64,000 bases of DNA from Parerythrobacter jejuensis (GCF_039536765.1 NZ_BAAAZF010000001.1:1426001-1490000); one strand, 5' to 3'. Positions 34,010 to 43,726 are shown, numbered from the stretch's first letter. Translations and numbers: made by a program. The notes: a model not told the origin generated them from the letters alone.

Positions 34010-35527
34010 ATGTCCGATCAAGATGTTCTCGAACGCCCGATTGAAAATGCCGCTGGGACCGGCAGCGAAACCCGCGCTCTTCCTGCCAATGTGGAGGCTG
34101 AGGCGGCGTTTCTGGGCGCCGTGCTGATCGATAATCGCGTCGTCGAAGACCTGCAGACTCCGATTCGGGCAGACCATTTCTACGCCCCGATCCACCAGCG
34201 CATCTATGACCGCATCCTGACCCTGCTCGATCGCAGTGCCACGGCCAGCCCGGTCACGCTCAAACCCTATTTCGAAGGGGACGAAGCGCTCAAGGAATTG
34301 GGCGGTACGACCTACCTCGCCAAGCTGACCGCCGACGGGCAGGGTCTGCTCGCCGCGCGTGACCTGGCGCAGCAGATCTATGATCTGGCCCTGCTGCGTG
34401 AGCTTGTGACAGTGGGAAGGACATTGGTCGAAGGCGCGCTCGATACATCGGAAGAAGTCGAGCCGATGCGGCAGATCGAGGAGGCGGAAGCGTCCCTCTA
34501 CAAGGTGGCCGAGGGCGCTGCGAGCGGCAACGAAGCCTCGAGCTTCAGCACCGCGACGACCAAGGCGCTGGGCATGATCCAGACGGCGCTCAATTCCGGC
34601 GGCAATATTTCGGGCAAGACCACCGGCCTTGTCAGCGTGAACGAGAAAGTCGGCGGCCTGCATGATTCCGACCTGATCATCCTCGCCGGTCGCCCGGGTA
34701 TGGGGAAGACCTCTTTGGCGACCAATATCGCCTTCAATTGCGCCGAGCGGTGGCTCAATGACAAGCGCGACGGAATCGAGGACAGTGTCGGCGGAGGCGT
34801 GGCCTTTTTCAGCCTGGAAATGAGCGCTGACCAGCTCGCCACCCGTATTCTGGCAGAGCAGGCCGAAATCAGTTCCGAAGCGCTCCGCATGGGGAAAATC
34901 AGCCGCGACGATTTCCAGAAACTGGCCATGGCGAGCCAGAAACTGGCCGAGCTGCCGCTCTATATCGACGATACGCCGGCATTGACTATTGCCGGATTGC
35001 GGACCCGCGCCCGCCGCCTGAAGCGCAAGCATGATATTGGCCTGGTCGTGGTCGATTACCTGCAATTGCTGCAGGGATCGGGCCGCGCCAACGACAATCG
35101 TGTCAATGAAATTTCGGAAATCAGTCGCGGCTTGAAGACGCTGGCGAAGGAGCTGGAAGTTCCGGTGATCGCTCTGTCGCAGCTGAGCCGTGCGGTCGAG
35201 CAGCGTGATGACAAACGCCCGATGCTGTCGGACCTACGCGAATCCGGCTCGATCGAGCAGGATGCCGACATGGTCTGGTTCGTATACCGCGAAGACTATT
35301 ACGTGATGGCGCGCGAGCCCAAGGTCCCGACCGAGGCCGATGATATTGTGATCCAGGAAGCGCATGCGGCGTGGCAGCAGCAAATGGAGCAAGTCTATGG
35401 CCTCGCTGAATTGATCGTAGCCAAGCAACGTCACGGTTCGACCGGCAAGGTCCGGATGCGGTTCGAAGCGCGTATTACGCGCTTCTCCGACCTCGCCGAG
35501 GGCGAGCGCGACGGTGGCTACGACTAG
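34010..35527 (+). CDS. dnaB: Replicative DNA helicase DnaB
   Basis: Hexameric 5'-3' helicase at the replication fork. The N-terminal primase-interacting domain begins LPANVEAEAAFLGAVLIDN. The RecA-like C-terminal domain has Walker A GRPGMGKTSLATN, FFSLEMSADQLATRIL, VVVDYLQLLQGSGR and LSQLSRAVEQRDDKRPMLSD. The length of 505 aa is typical, and there is no intein. I chose the ATG at 34010 (MSDQDVLERP). The open frame back to 33881 overlaps the UPF0262 start. Confidence 0.97.
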   Translation: MSDQDVLERPIENAAGTGSETRALPANVEAEAAFLGAVLIDNRVVEDLQTPIRADHFYAPIHQRIYDRILTLLDRSATASPVTLKPYFEGDEALKELGGTTYLAKLTADGQGLLAARDLAQQIYDLALLRELVTVGRTLVEGALDTSEEVEPMRQIEEAEASLYKVAEGAASGNEASSFSTATTKALGMIQTALNSGGNISGKTTGLVSVNEKVGGLHDSDLIILAGRPGMGKTSLATNIAFNCAERWLNDKRDGIEDSVGGGVAFFSLEMSADQLATRILAEQAEISSEALRMGKISRDDFQKLAMASQKLAELPLYIDDTPALTIAGLRTRARRLKRKHDIGLVVVDYLQLLQGSGRANDNRVNEISEISRGLKTLAKELEVPVIALSQLSRAVEQRDDKRPMLSDLRESGSIEQDADMVWFVYREDYYVMAREPKVPTEADDIVIQEAHAAWQQQMEQVYGLAELIVAKQRHGSTGKVRMRFEARITRFSDLAEGERDGGYD

Positions 35528-35533
35528 GGCTGC

Positions 35534-36727
35534 CTACTTGCCGAGGTTGAGGCGCCGCGCGACCGTGTAGTCGAGCACCGAAACAAGGAACCAGCTGACC
35601 CGCCAGCTCAGCCATTTGGCCAGGGTCATGCGTTTCGCATGCTCCTTGCGCCGGACCGGCTTGCTCGCCGCCGCAAGATGATCGACCAGCTCCCGCATCT
35701 TCCTGGCCAGCCCTGCATCCTCGACCCGCACCATAAGTTCCAGGTTGAGCCTGATCGAGCGCATATCGAAATTGCCGCTGCCGAAATACGCCACATCGTC
35801 GATCACCAACATCTTCATGTGGAGCTTGCAGGGCTGGAATTCAGCGATCTCGACTCCGGATCGCAGCAGGGCGCGGTAGAGGGCGCGCGATGCCCCAATG
35901 GTTGTGCTGTTATCCGATTTTCCAGCCATGATCAGCCGCGCCGAGCCCCGCTCTCCCAGCCGACGGATCAAACGCCGGATGCTGCGAGGTGGGGAGAAAT
36001 AGGCCATCACCATGTCGAGCCGGTCGCCGCGAGCAATATCGCGCTTGATCGATCGGGCCCAAGCGCTGGTGATTTGAGTCGGACCACCAAGCAGAAGCTG
36101 CACGGCCCCGTCGCCCGGATCCCATTCCCGCACCATTTTGCGAATGGCACGGAATTGCGAGCCGCCGCTGCTGACCCATGCCTCCAATTCACAAAACCAT
36201 TGCGAGAATTGTCCGGCAACCGGTCCCGTGATCAGGGCTCCCAGGTCGCACCAGCCATTGTCCTGCGGGGTAGCAAAATAGTGATTGGACACATTGAAGC
36301 CGCCCGTCATGACCCGGTCACCGTCGGCAATCACGAATTTCTGATGGTTGCGGATCAGGTAACGGACGTTCCAGCGCGGGCTGAACATGTCGAACACTCC
36401 GCCCGCTCTCACCAACGGGCCGAAGAAGCTGACTTTGGCATCGGTGCCGAACGCATCGACAATCAGATGCACGGCCACTCCGCGGCGGGCAGCACGGGTC
36501 AACGCATCGCGCACACGGGTGCCGGAATAGTCGGCCTGGAACATGTAGAAGAAGACGTGCAGCGTATCCTGTGCGCTGTCGATATGCTCCAACAGGGCGG
36601 CGAAACGGTCGGCACCGGCGGGATAGAAGGTGAAAGCATGATCCTGCGCCTCGATCGCAAACGGCTCCGGATCGCGATAGGATGCGCTGTCCCCGTATGT
36701 CAGGCTTGCATCCGTCAACTGCTGCAT
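35534..36727 (-). CDS. Phospholipase D-like / cardiolipin synthase family protein
   Basis: A 397-aa protein with two PLD (HKD) motifs, HQKFVIADGDRVMTGGFN and HMKMLVIDDVAYFGSGNFDM. It probably makes cardiolipin or transfers phosphatidyl groups. Unlike ClsA there are no N-terminal membrane helices, so it resembles the shorter ClsB/ClsC-type proteins. A hydrophobic stretch near the C-terminus (LSWRVSWFLVSVL) may attach it to the membrane. The ATG at 36727 follows GAGGGG. It converges on dnaB with a 6-base gap. Confidence 0.88.
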   Translation of the reverse strand: MQQLTDASLTYGDSASYRDPEPFAIEAQDHAFTFYPAGADRFAALLEHIDSAQDTLHVFFYMFQADYSGTRVRDALTRAARRGVAVHLIVDAFGTDAKVSFFGPLVRAGGVFDMFSPRWNVRYLIRNHQKFVIADGDRVMTGGFNVSNHYFATPQDNGWCDLGALITGPVAGQFSQWFCELEAWVSSGGSQFRAIRKMVREWDPGDGAVQLLLGGPTQITSAWARSIKRDIARGDRLDMVMAYFSPPRSIRRLIRRLGERGSARLIMAGKSDNSTTIGASRALYRALLRSGVEIAEFQPCKLHMKMLVIDDVAYFGSGNFDMRSIRLNLELMVRVEDAGLARKMRELVDHLAAASKPVRRKEHAKRMTLAKWLSWRVSWFLVSVLDYTVARRLNLGK

Positions 36728-36837
36728 GGTCGCCCCTCTATCCCTGCAAAGTGAACCGTGCAAATCCTTGACTCGTTCCCGCAGCCTGCCTATTTCGCGA
36801 GCAATCCTGAAATTCAACTTTTATCCGGAGTGCCCCT

Positions 36838-37182
36838 ATGGCGCGCGTTACCGTCGAAGATTGCGTCGACAAGGTCCCTAACCGTTTCGATCTCGTGCTG
36901 CTGGCAGCCCAGCGTGCACGCGAAATTTCCGGCGGTGCGGAAATGACAATCGATCGCGATCGCGACAAGAACCCGGTTGTTGCCCTGCGCGAAATCGCGG
37001 AGCAAACGGTTAAGCCGAAAGAACTGCACGAAGCAGTGGTCACCAACCTGCAGAAAATCCTGCCGGATGATGACGACGATATCGATGAAGTCGGCTCGCT
37101 CAGCCAATCGGCAGAAGCGCTTCGGATCACGGCCTCTGCGCCGACCCGTTCGACTTCGATCGGGGCCGAATACGAAGGCTGA
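36838..37182 (+). CDS. rpoZ: DNA-directed RNA polymerase omega subunit
   Basis: A 114-aa protein with the omega signature [30 protein letters not shown] and [14 protein letters not shown], followed by an acidic tail. It helps assemble RNA polymerase. In many alphaproteobacteria a (p)ppGpp synthetase follows; here an intrinsic terminator and a ParA gene follow instead. Confidence 0.96.
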   Translation: MARVTVEDCVDKVPNRFDLVLLAAQRAREISGGAEMTIDRDRDKNPVVALREIAEQTVKPKELHEAVVTNLQKILPDDDDDIDEVGSLSQSAEALRITASAPTRSTSIGAEYEG

Positions 37183-37219
37183 TCCTTGACGGGGCAGAGT
37201 GCCTCATAGCGAACAAGCA

Positions 37220-37248
37220 AAGGCCGTCCCGCTTCGGGGCGGCCTTTT
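37220..37248 (+). terminator. Intrinsic terminator after rpoZ
   Basis: Arms aaggccgtcccg (37220-37231) and cggggcggcctt (37235-37246) pair over 12 positions with one G-U pair around a ctt loop, ending in four T. Confidence 0.85.
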
Positions 37249-37334
37249 CGTTTGGCTTCCAAACTTGCAGATCAGGGCCAATCCAGTGAGGCATGGCCCG
37301 CGAAAGCGGGGTCGAACAAACGGAAGATTGAAAC

Positions 37335-38078
37335 ATGGCCGTGATTGCAGTCTACAGCGTGAAAGGCGGGGTGGGGAAAACCACCCTTGCGGCCAATCTC
37401 GCTTGGTGCGCGGCCGAAACGTCAAAACGACGGACCCTCCTTTGGGATCTCGACGCCGCCGGAGGGGCTGGTTTCCTGCTCGGCGTCGATGCCAATGCCA
37501 AGAAGCGCGCCGACAGTATCATTTCGCTCCAGCGCGATCCGGGCAAGCTGGTCCGCGCCACTCCTTACAAGCGCCTCGATCTGCTGCCCGCAGACGAAAG
37601 CCTGCGCGATCTTGACCGGCAGCTGGCCCAAATCGGTCGCGGCAAGCGCATCGGCAAGCTGAGCAAGGCCTTGGCCAAGGACTATGACCGGATCATCATC
37701 GATTGCCCGCCGGTGCTGAACGAGATCAGCGCGCAGGTTGTGCGAGCGGCAGATCTGATCATTGTTCCCTTGCCGCCCTCGCCCTTGTCAGCACGCGCCT
37801 TCGAAATGGTGGTGGATGAGGTCCGCGCCAACACCAAGGCGCATCCGCCGATCCTGCCCGTCCTGTCGATGCTCGACATGCGCCGCACTCTCCACCGCGA
37901 AGCCCGTGATGCCAATCCGAAATGGCCCGCGATCCCGCAAGCCAGCGCGGTCGAGCAATGTGCCGTGCGTCGAATGCCGGTCGGTGCCTTTGCCGCGCGC
38001 AGCCCGGCAGCCATCGCCATGGGCCGATTGTGGACTGCAATCGAACGCAAGCTTGCCAAGGGCAAAAAGAAGGGCTGA
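37335..38078 (+). CDS. ParA-family ATPase (orphan)
   Basis: A 247-aa deviant Walker ATPase: KGGVGKTTLAANLAW (Walker A with the signature Lys), LLWDLDAAGG (Walker A'), and YDRIIIDCPPVLNEIS (Walker B). The C-terminus is basic (KLAKGKKKG), which could bind DNA or membrane. No ParB or parS-like repeats lie nearby, so it is not the chromosome-segregation ParA. It more likely positions some other cargo. The neighbouring DUF3667 gene starts 43 bases downstream. Confidence 0.85.
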   Translation: MAVIAVYSVKGGVGKTTLAANLAWCAAETSKRRTLLWDLDAAGGAGFLLGVDANAKKRADSIISLQRDPGKLVRATPYKRLDLLPADESLRDLDRQLAQIGRGKRIGKLSKALAKDYDRIIIDCPPVLNEISAQVVRAADLIIVPLPPSPLSARAFEMVVDEVRANTKAHPPILPVLSMLDMRRTLHREARDANPKWPAIPQASAVEQCAVRRMPVGAFAARSPAAIAMGRLWTAIERKLAKGKKKG

Positions 38079-38121
38079 ACCCGCTCTCGCCAGACCCCGC
38101 TGCGCGCGCTATCATACCTGC

Positions 38122-39285
38122 ATGTCGGGGGAAGGTATCGAAGCTGTAGGGCAGATCGCGGAAGGCGGACTGGCCGCGCGTGCAGTCGAGAATGAGGCTG
38201 GCGAAGGTGGCCAGCCGGCACCCGGCAAGGGGCATTTTAGCGAGAGTGATTGCCTCAATTGCGGCACCACTCTGGTCGGCACGCATTGCCATTCCTGTGG
38301 CCAGAAAGCGCATTTGCACCGGACGCTGACAGCATTCTGGCAAGACTTGTTGCATGGTGCCCTGCATTTCGACGGCAAGATGTGGCGCACGCTGCCCAAA
38401 CTGTTTTTCAAACCTGGCGAGTTGACGCGCCGCTATATTGCCGGGGAACGGGCCCGTTTCGTATCGCCGATGGCGCTGTTCTTGTTCAGCGTATTTGCGA
38501 TGTTCGCGATTTTCCAGATGGCAGGAATTTCGACGCCGACCGATATCCAGGGCAATGTCGGCGCGCAGATAGGGGAGGCGCTGACGGCAGAGCAGGCCGA
38601 ACTGACCGAAGAGCTCGCCAAGCTCGATGAAAGGCTCGCGCAAGACGACCTCCCGGATACGGTCAGGACGGATTTGCAGACGCGCCGAACCAAATTGGCA
38701 GAGCGGCTTGAAGGGATGGAAGTTGCCTCTGACCTCGCCTTTATTCGAGAAGGAATTTCGAACAGCGAGCCGGAAGTGACCCGCAACGCCGATGGAGACG
38801 TGGTGGTGCCGCTGGGCGATGACGGCGATCAGCAAATGACTATGGGCGCCGACCAGTTTGCATGGGTCCGAGAAGCGATTGGGAAATGGGAGAAGAATCC
38901 CGGCTTGATGCTCTACAAATTGCAGACCAATTTCTACAAATTTTCGTGGCTGCTGATTCCGATTTCGGTCCCATTTGTATGGCTGCTGTTCGCCTGGAAA
39001 AGACGCTTCAGAGCGTATGATCACGCTATCTTCGTGACCTACTCGCTCAGCTTCATGTCGCTGCTGGTGATTGTTCTGACCATGTCTGGCTTGGCCGGCC
39101 TAGCCATCGGCTGGGTCGTTGCCGGTTCCACCCTCTTGCCCGCGATACACATCTACAAACACCTGCGCGGTGCCTATGAATTGTCGCGCTTCAGCACGAT
39201 CTGGCGACTGGCCGTGCTGTTGTTCTTCATCAATGTGATCCTGATGCTGTTCTTCCAGCTCTTGCTTTTGCTGGGCGCATTCTAG
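38122..39285 (+). CDS. DUF3667 membrane protein with N-terminal zinc ribbon
   Basis: A 387-aa protein. A CxxC...CxxC zinc ribbon (CLNCGTTLVGTHCHSCGQKA) is near residues 50-70. It is followed by the DUF3667 region (DLLHGALHFDGKMWRTLPKL, FKPGELTRRYIAGERARFVSP), a membrane helix, a long charged and probably coiled-coil loop (about 150-270), then four more helices at the C-terminus. Function unknown. The ATG at 38122 is chosen because it opens at the start of the homologous region; an upstream open frame lies within parA in another frame. Confidence 0.85.
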   Translation: MSGEGIEAVGQIAEGGLAARAVENEAGEGGQPAPGKGHFSESDCLNCGTTLVGTHCHSCGQKAHLHRTLTAFWQDLLHGALHFDGKMWRTLPKLFFKPGELTRRYIAGERARFVSPMALFLFSVFAMFAIFQMAGISTPTDIQGNVGAQIGEALTAEQAELTEELAKLDERLAQDDLPDTVRTDLQTRRTKLAERLEGMEVASDLAFIREGISNSEPEVTRNADGDVVVPLGDDGDQQMTMGADQFAWVREAIGKWEKNPGLMLYKLQTNFYKFSWLLIPISVPFVWLLFAWKRRFRAYDHAIFVTYSLSFMSLLVIVLTMSGLAGLAIGWVVAGSTLLPAIHIYKHLRGAYELSRFSTIWRLAVLLFFINVILMLFFQLLLLLGAF

Positions 39286-39290
39286 GCACG

Positions 39291-39320
39291 AAAAAGGGCG
39301 CCCGATTGCCCGGGCGCCCT
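39291..39320 (-). terminator. Intrinsic terminator for ftsH, shared by convergent genes
   Basis: Arms agggcgcccg (39295-39304) and cgggcgccct (39311-39320) are perfect complements around a 6-base loop. The five A at 39291-39295 become the U-run of the minus-strand (ftsH) transcript. On the plus strand a weaker T-run follows, so it may also stop the DUF3667 transcript. Confidence 0.85.
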
Positions 39321-39343
39321 CGTTTCCTGATTGATCCATTGCC

Positions 39344-41302
39344 CTAGGCGCCCTGCGGAGCCGGGCCTCCACCGAACTTCTTGCCGGCCTTGGGGATTGC
39401 AGAGCCACTCATCGGCTTCACCGGTGTCGGGCCCTTCGGTTCGTCGGGACGATCCAGTTTGCCATCCTTGAGCAGCTGGGTGATCTCGTCACCGGTCAGC
39501 GTTTCGTATTCCAGCATGGCCTGCGCCAGTAAATGAAGCTTGTCTTCCTGCTCGGTCAGAACATCGGTCGCACGTTTCAGCGCGCCTTCCACCAGATCCT
39601 TGATCTCGCTGTCGATCAGCTTGTTGGTTTCGGCAGAGCCCATCGTACGGGCCGACTGGCCCATCCCGAGATAACCTTCCTGCTGCTCTTCATACTGGAG
39701 CGGACCAAGCTTGTCCGACATGCCCCATTTGGTGACCATGTTGCGGGCCAGATTGGTGGCATATTGAATATCGGAAGAAGCACCGCTCGACACTTTCTCG
39801 TGCCCGAAGATAATTTCTTCGGCCACACGGCCACCCATGGCAACCGCCAGGTCCGCATGCATTTTATCGCGATGATAGGAGTAATTGTCCCGCTCCGGCA
39901 GGCGCATCACCATACCCAGCGCGCGGCCGCGCGGGATGATCGTCGCCTTGTGGATCGGGTCCGATGCCGGTTCATTGATGCTGACCAGTGCATGGCCTGC
40001 CTCGTGATAGGCGGTCATCTTCTTCTCGTCGTCGGTCATCACCATGGAGCGGCGTTCGCTGCCCATCATGACTTTGTCCTTCGCGTCCTCGAATTCCTGC
40101 ATCGCCACCAACCGCTTGTTGCGGCGTGCAGCCAGCAAGGCCGCTTCGTTGACGAGATTGGCGAGGTCCGCGCCCGAGAAGCCGGGCGTGCCGCGCGCAA
40201 TGGTGCGGCTGTTAACGTCAGGCGCCAGCGGCACCTTCTTCATATGGACGGCAAGGATCTTCTCACGCCCGTCGATATCGGGGATCGGCACCACGACCTG
40301 ACGGTCAAACCGGCCCGGACGCAGCAGCGCGGGGTCGAGAACGTCAGGGCGGTTGGTGGCCGCGATGATGATGATGCCTTCATTGGCTTCAAAACCATCC
40401 ATTTCGACCAGAAGCTGGTTCAGCGTCTGTTCGCGCTCGTCATTCGAATTGCCAAGGCCACCGCCACGGCTGCGGCCGACCGCGTCGATTTCGTCGATGA
40501 AGACGATACAGGGTGCGTTCTTTTTGGCCTGTTCGAACATGTCGCGCACGCGGCTCGCGCCGACGCCGACGAACATCTCGACAAAGTCGGAGCCGGAGAT
40601 GGTGAAGAACGGGACGCCTGCCTCACCCGCGATGGCGCGAGCCAACAGCGTCTTACCCGTACCGGGAGAGCCGACCAGCAAAGCACCCTTGGGAATTTGC
40701 CCACCCAGCTTGGAAAAGCGCGAGGGATCTTTCAAAAATTCGACGATTTCCTCGAGCTCTTCGCGCGCCTCGTCGATGCCGGCGACATCCTCGAACGTCA
40801 CCTTGCCCTGCTTTTCGGTCAGCATCTTGGCCTTGGATTTGCCAAAGCCCATGGCGCCGCCCGCGCCGCCGCCTTTTTGCACCTGGCGCAAGGCGAAGAA
40901 CGCGATGCCCAGGATCAGGATAAACGGCAGCGACTGGACCAGGATCAGCCAGAAGATGTTCATCTGCTCGGCCGGTTCGCCCGAATACTGTACTTCGTTT
41001 TCTTGCAGCAGCTCGGTCAGGCCGACGTCATTCTCGATCGGAACTGTAGTGAATGTCTCGTCGTTCTTGAGCACACCGCTGATCCGGTCGGGCGCAATCT
41101 GCACTTCCTTGACCAGCCCCTGCTCCACCCGCTCGCGGAAATCAGAGTAACGGATCTGCGTTCCCGGCGCCGCGTCCGAGTTGCGGAACATGGAGACAGC
41201 CAGCAGCAGGGCGAGGAAAATACCACCCCACATCATCAGGCTCTTCATCCACGGATTCGGGCCGCCCTCATTCGGGTCCTGCGGGGTGTTGTGGTCACTC
41301 AT
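39344..41302 (-). CDS. ftsH: ATP-dependent zinc metalloprotease FtsH
   Basis: Membrane-bound AAA+ protease that degrades misfolded and regulatory membrane proteins. The 652-aa protein has two N-terminal helices flanking a periplasmic domain (about residues 22-40 and 112-130). The AAA module has [30 protein letters not shown] and the second-region-of-homology RPGRFDRQV. The M41 peptidase has the zinc motif [13 protein letters not shown]. The C-terminus is Gly/Pro rich. Confidence 0.97.
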   Translation of the reverse strand: MSDHNTPQDPNEGGPNPWMKSLMMWGGIFLALLLAVSMFRNSDAAPGTQIRYSDFRERVEQGLVKEVQIAPDRISGVLKNDETFTTVPIENDVGLTELLQENEVQYSGEPAEQMNIFWLILVQSLPFILILGIAFFALRQVQKGGGAGGAMGFGKSKAKMLTEKQGKVTFEDVAGIDEAREELEEIVEFLKDPSRFSKLGGQIPKGALLVGSPGTGKTLLARAIAGEAGVPFFTISGSDFVEMFVGVGASRVRDMFEQAKKNAPCIVFIDEIDAVGRSRGGGLGNSNDEREQTLNQLLVEMDGFEANEGIIIIAATNRPDVLDPALLRPGRFDRQVVVPIPDIDGREKILAVHMKKVPLAPDVNSRTIARGTPGFSGADLANLVNEAALLAARRNKRLVAMQEFEDAKDKVMMGSERRSMVMTDDEKKMTAYHEAGHALVSINEPASDPIHKATIIPRGRALGMVMRLPERDNYSYHRDKMHADLAVAMGGRVAEEIIFGHEKVSSGASSDIQYATNLARNMVTKWGMSDKLGPLQYEEQQEGYLGMGQSARTMGSAETNKLIDSEIKDLVEGALKRATDVLTEQEDKLHLLAQAMLEYETLTGDEITQLLKDGKLDRPDEPKGPTPVKPMSGSAIPKAGKKFGGGPAPQGA

Positions 41303-41435
41303 GGAGACTCAGGTCCTTTCTAACCTGTGCAATGTAGGTGCGCGCGGGTGAATGGCAAGTTAGCCTTAAGGCGCTGTTCGGCGCATTTGTCGATCACAGC
41401 AATCGATCTCCGCTACTCCCGATCCAACCACACAC

Positions 41436-41474
41436 TTGATTGAACGCTCAACTCGTGCTTGATTGATCATTCAA
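41436..41474. promoter_or_regulatory. Twin TTGATTGA-N4-TCAA sites, candidate TetR operators
   Basis: Two 16-base sites share TTGATTGA-N4-TCAA: 41436-41451 (N4 = acgc) and 41459-41474 (N4 = tcat). Each contains the inverted repeat TTGA-N4-TCAA, and they are offset by 23 bases, about two helical turns. The second ends 16 bases before the tetR start and would cover the ribosome-site region, consistent with autorepression. Confidence 0.65.
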
Positions 41475-41490
41475 CCAAGGAGTGATTCGC

Positions 41491-42090
41491 GTGAATTCCG
41501 CTACTCGTCAAAGGATAGTCATGACGGCGTTGGAGCTCTTCTACGAGAAGGGATTCAATTCGACTTCGATTGCAGACATTCTCAGTCGGAGCCAGGTCCA
41601 TTCCGGTAGCCTCTATCACTTCTTTCCGGGCAAGCAGGACCTGCTGGTTGCGGTGCTCGAATTCTATCGTGACGGCATTCGCGAGAATCTGCTCGATATC
41701 GCATGGGTCAATGTCGACGACCCGATTGAGAAGATATTCGCGCTGCTTAACGGCTATCGTACCGGTTTGCTGATGAGCGACTATCGCCATGGCTGCCCGA
41801 TCGGCAATCTCGCGCTCGAGATATCCGAACCCGATCCGCGCATTCGTGATCTGCTGCAGATCAATTTCACAAACTGGATCGGTGCAATCGAACAATGCCT
41901 CGATCAGGCGGGCGGACGCCTTCCGCAGGGAACTGACAAGCGCGCACTCGCCGAATTCATCCTGACCACCATGGAAGGCGCGATCATGCAGGCACGCACG
42001 GCTCAGGACATTTCCGTTTTCGATCGCAATGTCGGCGTTTTGCGCGCGCATATCGATCTGCTGACCGAGAAAGCAAAGGAGCGATCATGA
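41491..42090 (+). CDS. TetR/AcrR-family transcriptional regulator (first module)
   Basis: A 199-aa repressor-type protein. The N-terminal helix-turn-helix domain reads TRQRIVMTALELFYEKGFNS, TSIADILSRSQVHSGSLYHFFPGKQDLL. The C-terminal ligand domain includes CPIGNLALEISEPDPRIRD, which resembles the AcuR/NemR-like subgroup. The start is taken as GTG at 41491, with AAGGAG 8 bases upstream; a GTG at 41482 is also in frame. The stop overlaps the ATG of the SRPBCC gene (ATGA), and DUF1761 follows, giving a three-gene operon. Confidence 0.88.
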   Translation: MNSATRQRIVMTALELFYEKGFNSTSIADILSRSQVHSGSLYHFFPGKQDLLVAVLEFYRDGIRENLLDIAWVNVDDPIEKIFALLNGYRTGLLMSDYRHGCPIGNLALEISEPDPRIRDLLQINFTNWIGAIEQCLDQAGGRLPQGTDKRALAEFILTTMEGAIMQARTAQDISVFDRNVGVLRAHIDLLTEKAKERS

Positions 42091-42656
42091 CAATCAGATC
42101 AATATGGGCCGCACTGGTCCTCGCGGCGCTGAGTGTTGCATCACCGATAGCTGCGCAGGGGCCGGACGTCTTATCAAGAGTCGTCGAGGAAACTGACGGT
42201 ACTCGCACACTGATACACGAAGCGACAATTGATGCGCCGGTAGACGCGGTGTGGGCCACGCTTTCTACCGCTGACGGATGGAAGGCTTGGGGCCCGCGCG
42301 AGGCCTGGTTCGATTTTCGTATCGGTGGATCAATAGAGACATCCTATGTCGCTGGCGCAGCGCCAGGCGATGCACAGAACATCCAGCACCGGATCCTTGC
42401 CTATGTCCCCGAGCGGATGATTGCACTCGAAGTGATTAAGGTACCGGAGGGGGCCTTCGAGCCAGGCGTCCTCGATGGCATGTGGGGAGTCTACGAGCTC
42501 GAGCCGCTGGAGAACGGCAAGACCCGCCTGCGCATTCTTGGCCTCGGCTACAAATCCGACGAGACGTCGAGCCGGATTCTCGAGTTTTTCAAGAGCGGAA
42601 ACGCCTATTCGATCCGGATGCTCGAACAAAACCTGAAGCAGGCTGGCGGGCAGTAG
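42087..42656 (+). CDS. Exported SRPBCC (START-like) domain protein
   Basis: A 189-aa protein with a signal peptide (about residues 1-23, ending PIAAQG) and a helix-grip-fold SRPBCC domain: HEATIDAPVDAVWATLSTADGWKAWG, FRIGGSIETSYV, LAYVPERMIALEVI. The fold binds hydrophobic ligands. It is coupled to the TetR gene, so it may act on the same compound the regulator senses, but this is an inference. Confidence 0.85.
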   Translation: MTIRSIWAALVLAALSVASPIAAQGPDVLSRVVEETDGTRTLIHEATIDAPVDAVWATLSTADGWKAWGPREAWFDFRIGGSIETSYVAGAAPGDAQNIQHRILAYVPERMIALEVIKVPEGAFEPGVLDGMWGVYELEPLENGKTRLRILGLGYKSDETSSRILEFFKSGNAYSIRMLEQNLKQAGGQ

Positions 42657-42691
42657 GGGCGTCAAACAATGACCATAATCGGGAGGGAATG

Positions 42692-43084
42692 ATGGAAGTG
42701 AACTGGATCGCCGTGCTGGTCGCAGCAATTTCGGCCTTTGTTCTGGGCGGCCTTTGGTACGGACCGCTCTTCGGCAAGAAGTGGCTAGCCTATAATGGCA
42801 TGACCGAGGAGGAAGCGCAGTCCGGCCATCCCGTCAAGATATTCGGCGGAGCCTTCCTGCTATCGCTAGTCGCGGCGTTCGTATTCGCGATGTTCCTCGG
42901 CCCCAAGCCGGGCCTGCAATTCGCCGTTTTGGCCGGGCTTGCGGCCGGCCTCTGCTGGGTGGCCGCCACTTTCGGTATCAATTACCTGTTTGCGCGCAGG
43001 CCCTTCGGATTGTGGCTGATAGACGGCGGATACGCCACGGCTCAATTTGCCCTTTACGGTGTTGCGATCGGTGCGTTGAGCTAA
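42692..43084 (+). CDS. DUF1761 membrane protein
   Basis: A 130-aa protein with four membrane helices (about residues 4-22, 50-70, 77-97 and 106-126) and the DUF1761 pattern NWIAVLVAAISAFVLGGLWY and GPLFGKKWLAYNGMTEEE. Function unknown. The ATG at 42692 has GGAGGG 5 bases upstream; another ATG is directly before it at 42689. It is the last gene of the tetR-SRPBCC operon and converges on the second tetR with 1 base between stops. Confidence 0.85.
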   Translation: MEVNWIAVLVAAISAFVLGGLWYGPLFGKKWLAYNGMTEEEAQSGHPVKIFGGAFLLSLVAAFVFAMFLGPKPGLQFAVLAGLAAGLCWVAATFGINYLFARRPFGLWLIDGGYATAQFALYGVAIGALS

Positions 43085-43085
43085 G

Positions 43086-43724
43086 CTAATCTATCCGGTC
43101 AGTCGGAGCGTACGCCTTCAGAAAGACATCTACTGCACCCTGAATTCGCCGACGGGTCTGGTCGGGGGTGGGCAGAGTACCGAACCGTCGCTCCAAGTCA
43201 CCCATGCCTTTGCACATGGAAACGAATTGCTCTGCGGCGAGCCCTGGCTCTGGCACTTCCAGCTCTCCCTGCGCCTCGGCGGCGGACAGGAACAACGCGA
43301 ATGCAGCTTTCATGCGCCAAGGGCCCGCCTCGAGAAAGGCCTCGCCGATGGCAGGTTCGTTCTCGGTCTCTGCAGCGATTCGGCGTTCGAACTGGATCAT
43401 CTCGGGCCGGGAGAGGAAGGCAAACATGGCTTCGCCGATCACCGTCAGGCGATCGCGAATAGAGGTGCCGGACGCTGCCTCGATCGAGAAATGGCCGCGC
43501 ATTTTCTCGCATTCACGTTCGACAGAGGCGACGAAAAGGCCGCGTTTGTCCTTGAATTGATTGTAGATTGTGACCTTTGAAACGCCTGCCTTGGCCGCCA
43601 CACCTTCGATCGAAGTCGCAGCATAACCAACATCGAAAAAGGCATCGGAAGCGGCCGCGACAATAGCGTCACGCTTGGCCTGGTCTGTCGGCCTGCCGAT
43701 ACGGCTTTCGGTCTGGGTTGACAA
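43086..43724 (-). CDS. TetR/AcrR-family transcriptional regulator (second module)
   Basis: A 212-aa regulator with RGRPT-like N-terminus (RIGRPTDQAKRDAIVAAASD) and helix-turn-helix SIEGVAAKAGVSKVTIYNQF, then a TetR C-terminal domain of the AefR-like type (FERRIAAETENEPAIGEAFLEAGP). The only start that fits is TTG at 43724, since an in-frame stop lies 6 codons upstream. It faces the exporter operon across about 40-100 bases that carry two inverted repeats, so it probably represses that operon and itself. Confidence 0.88.
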   Translation of the reverse strand: MSTQTESRIGRPTDQAKRDAIVAAASDAFFDVGYAATSIEGVAAKAGVSKVTIYNQFKDKRGLFVASVERECEKMRGHFSIEAASGTSIRDRLTVIGEAMFAFLSRPEMIQFERRIAAETENEPAIGEAFLEAGPWRMKAAFALFLSAAEAQGELEVPEPGLAAEQFVSMCKGMGDLERRFGTLPTPDQTRRRIQGAVDVFLKAYAPTDRID

Positions 43725-43726
43725 AG

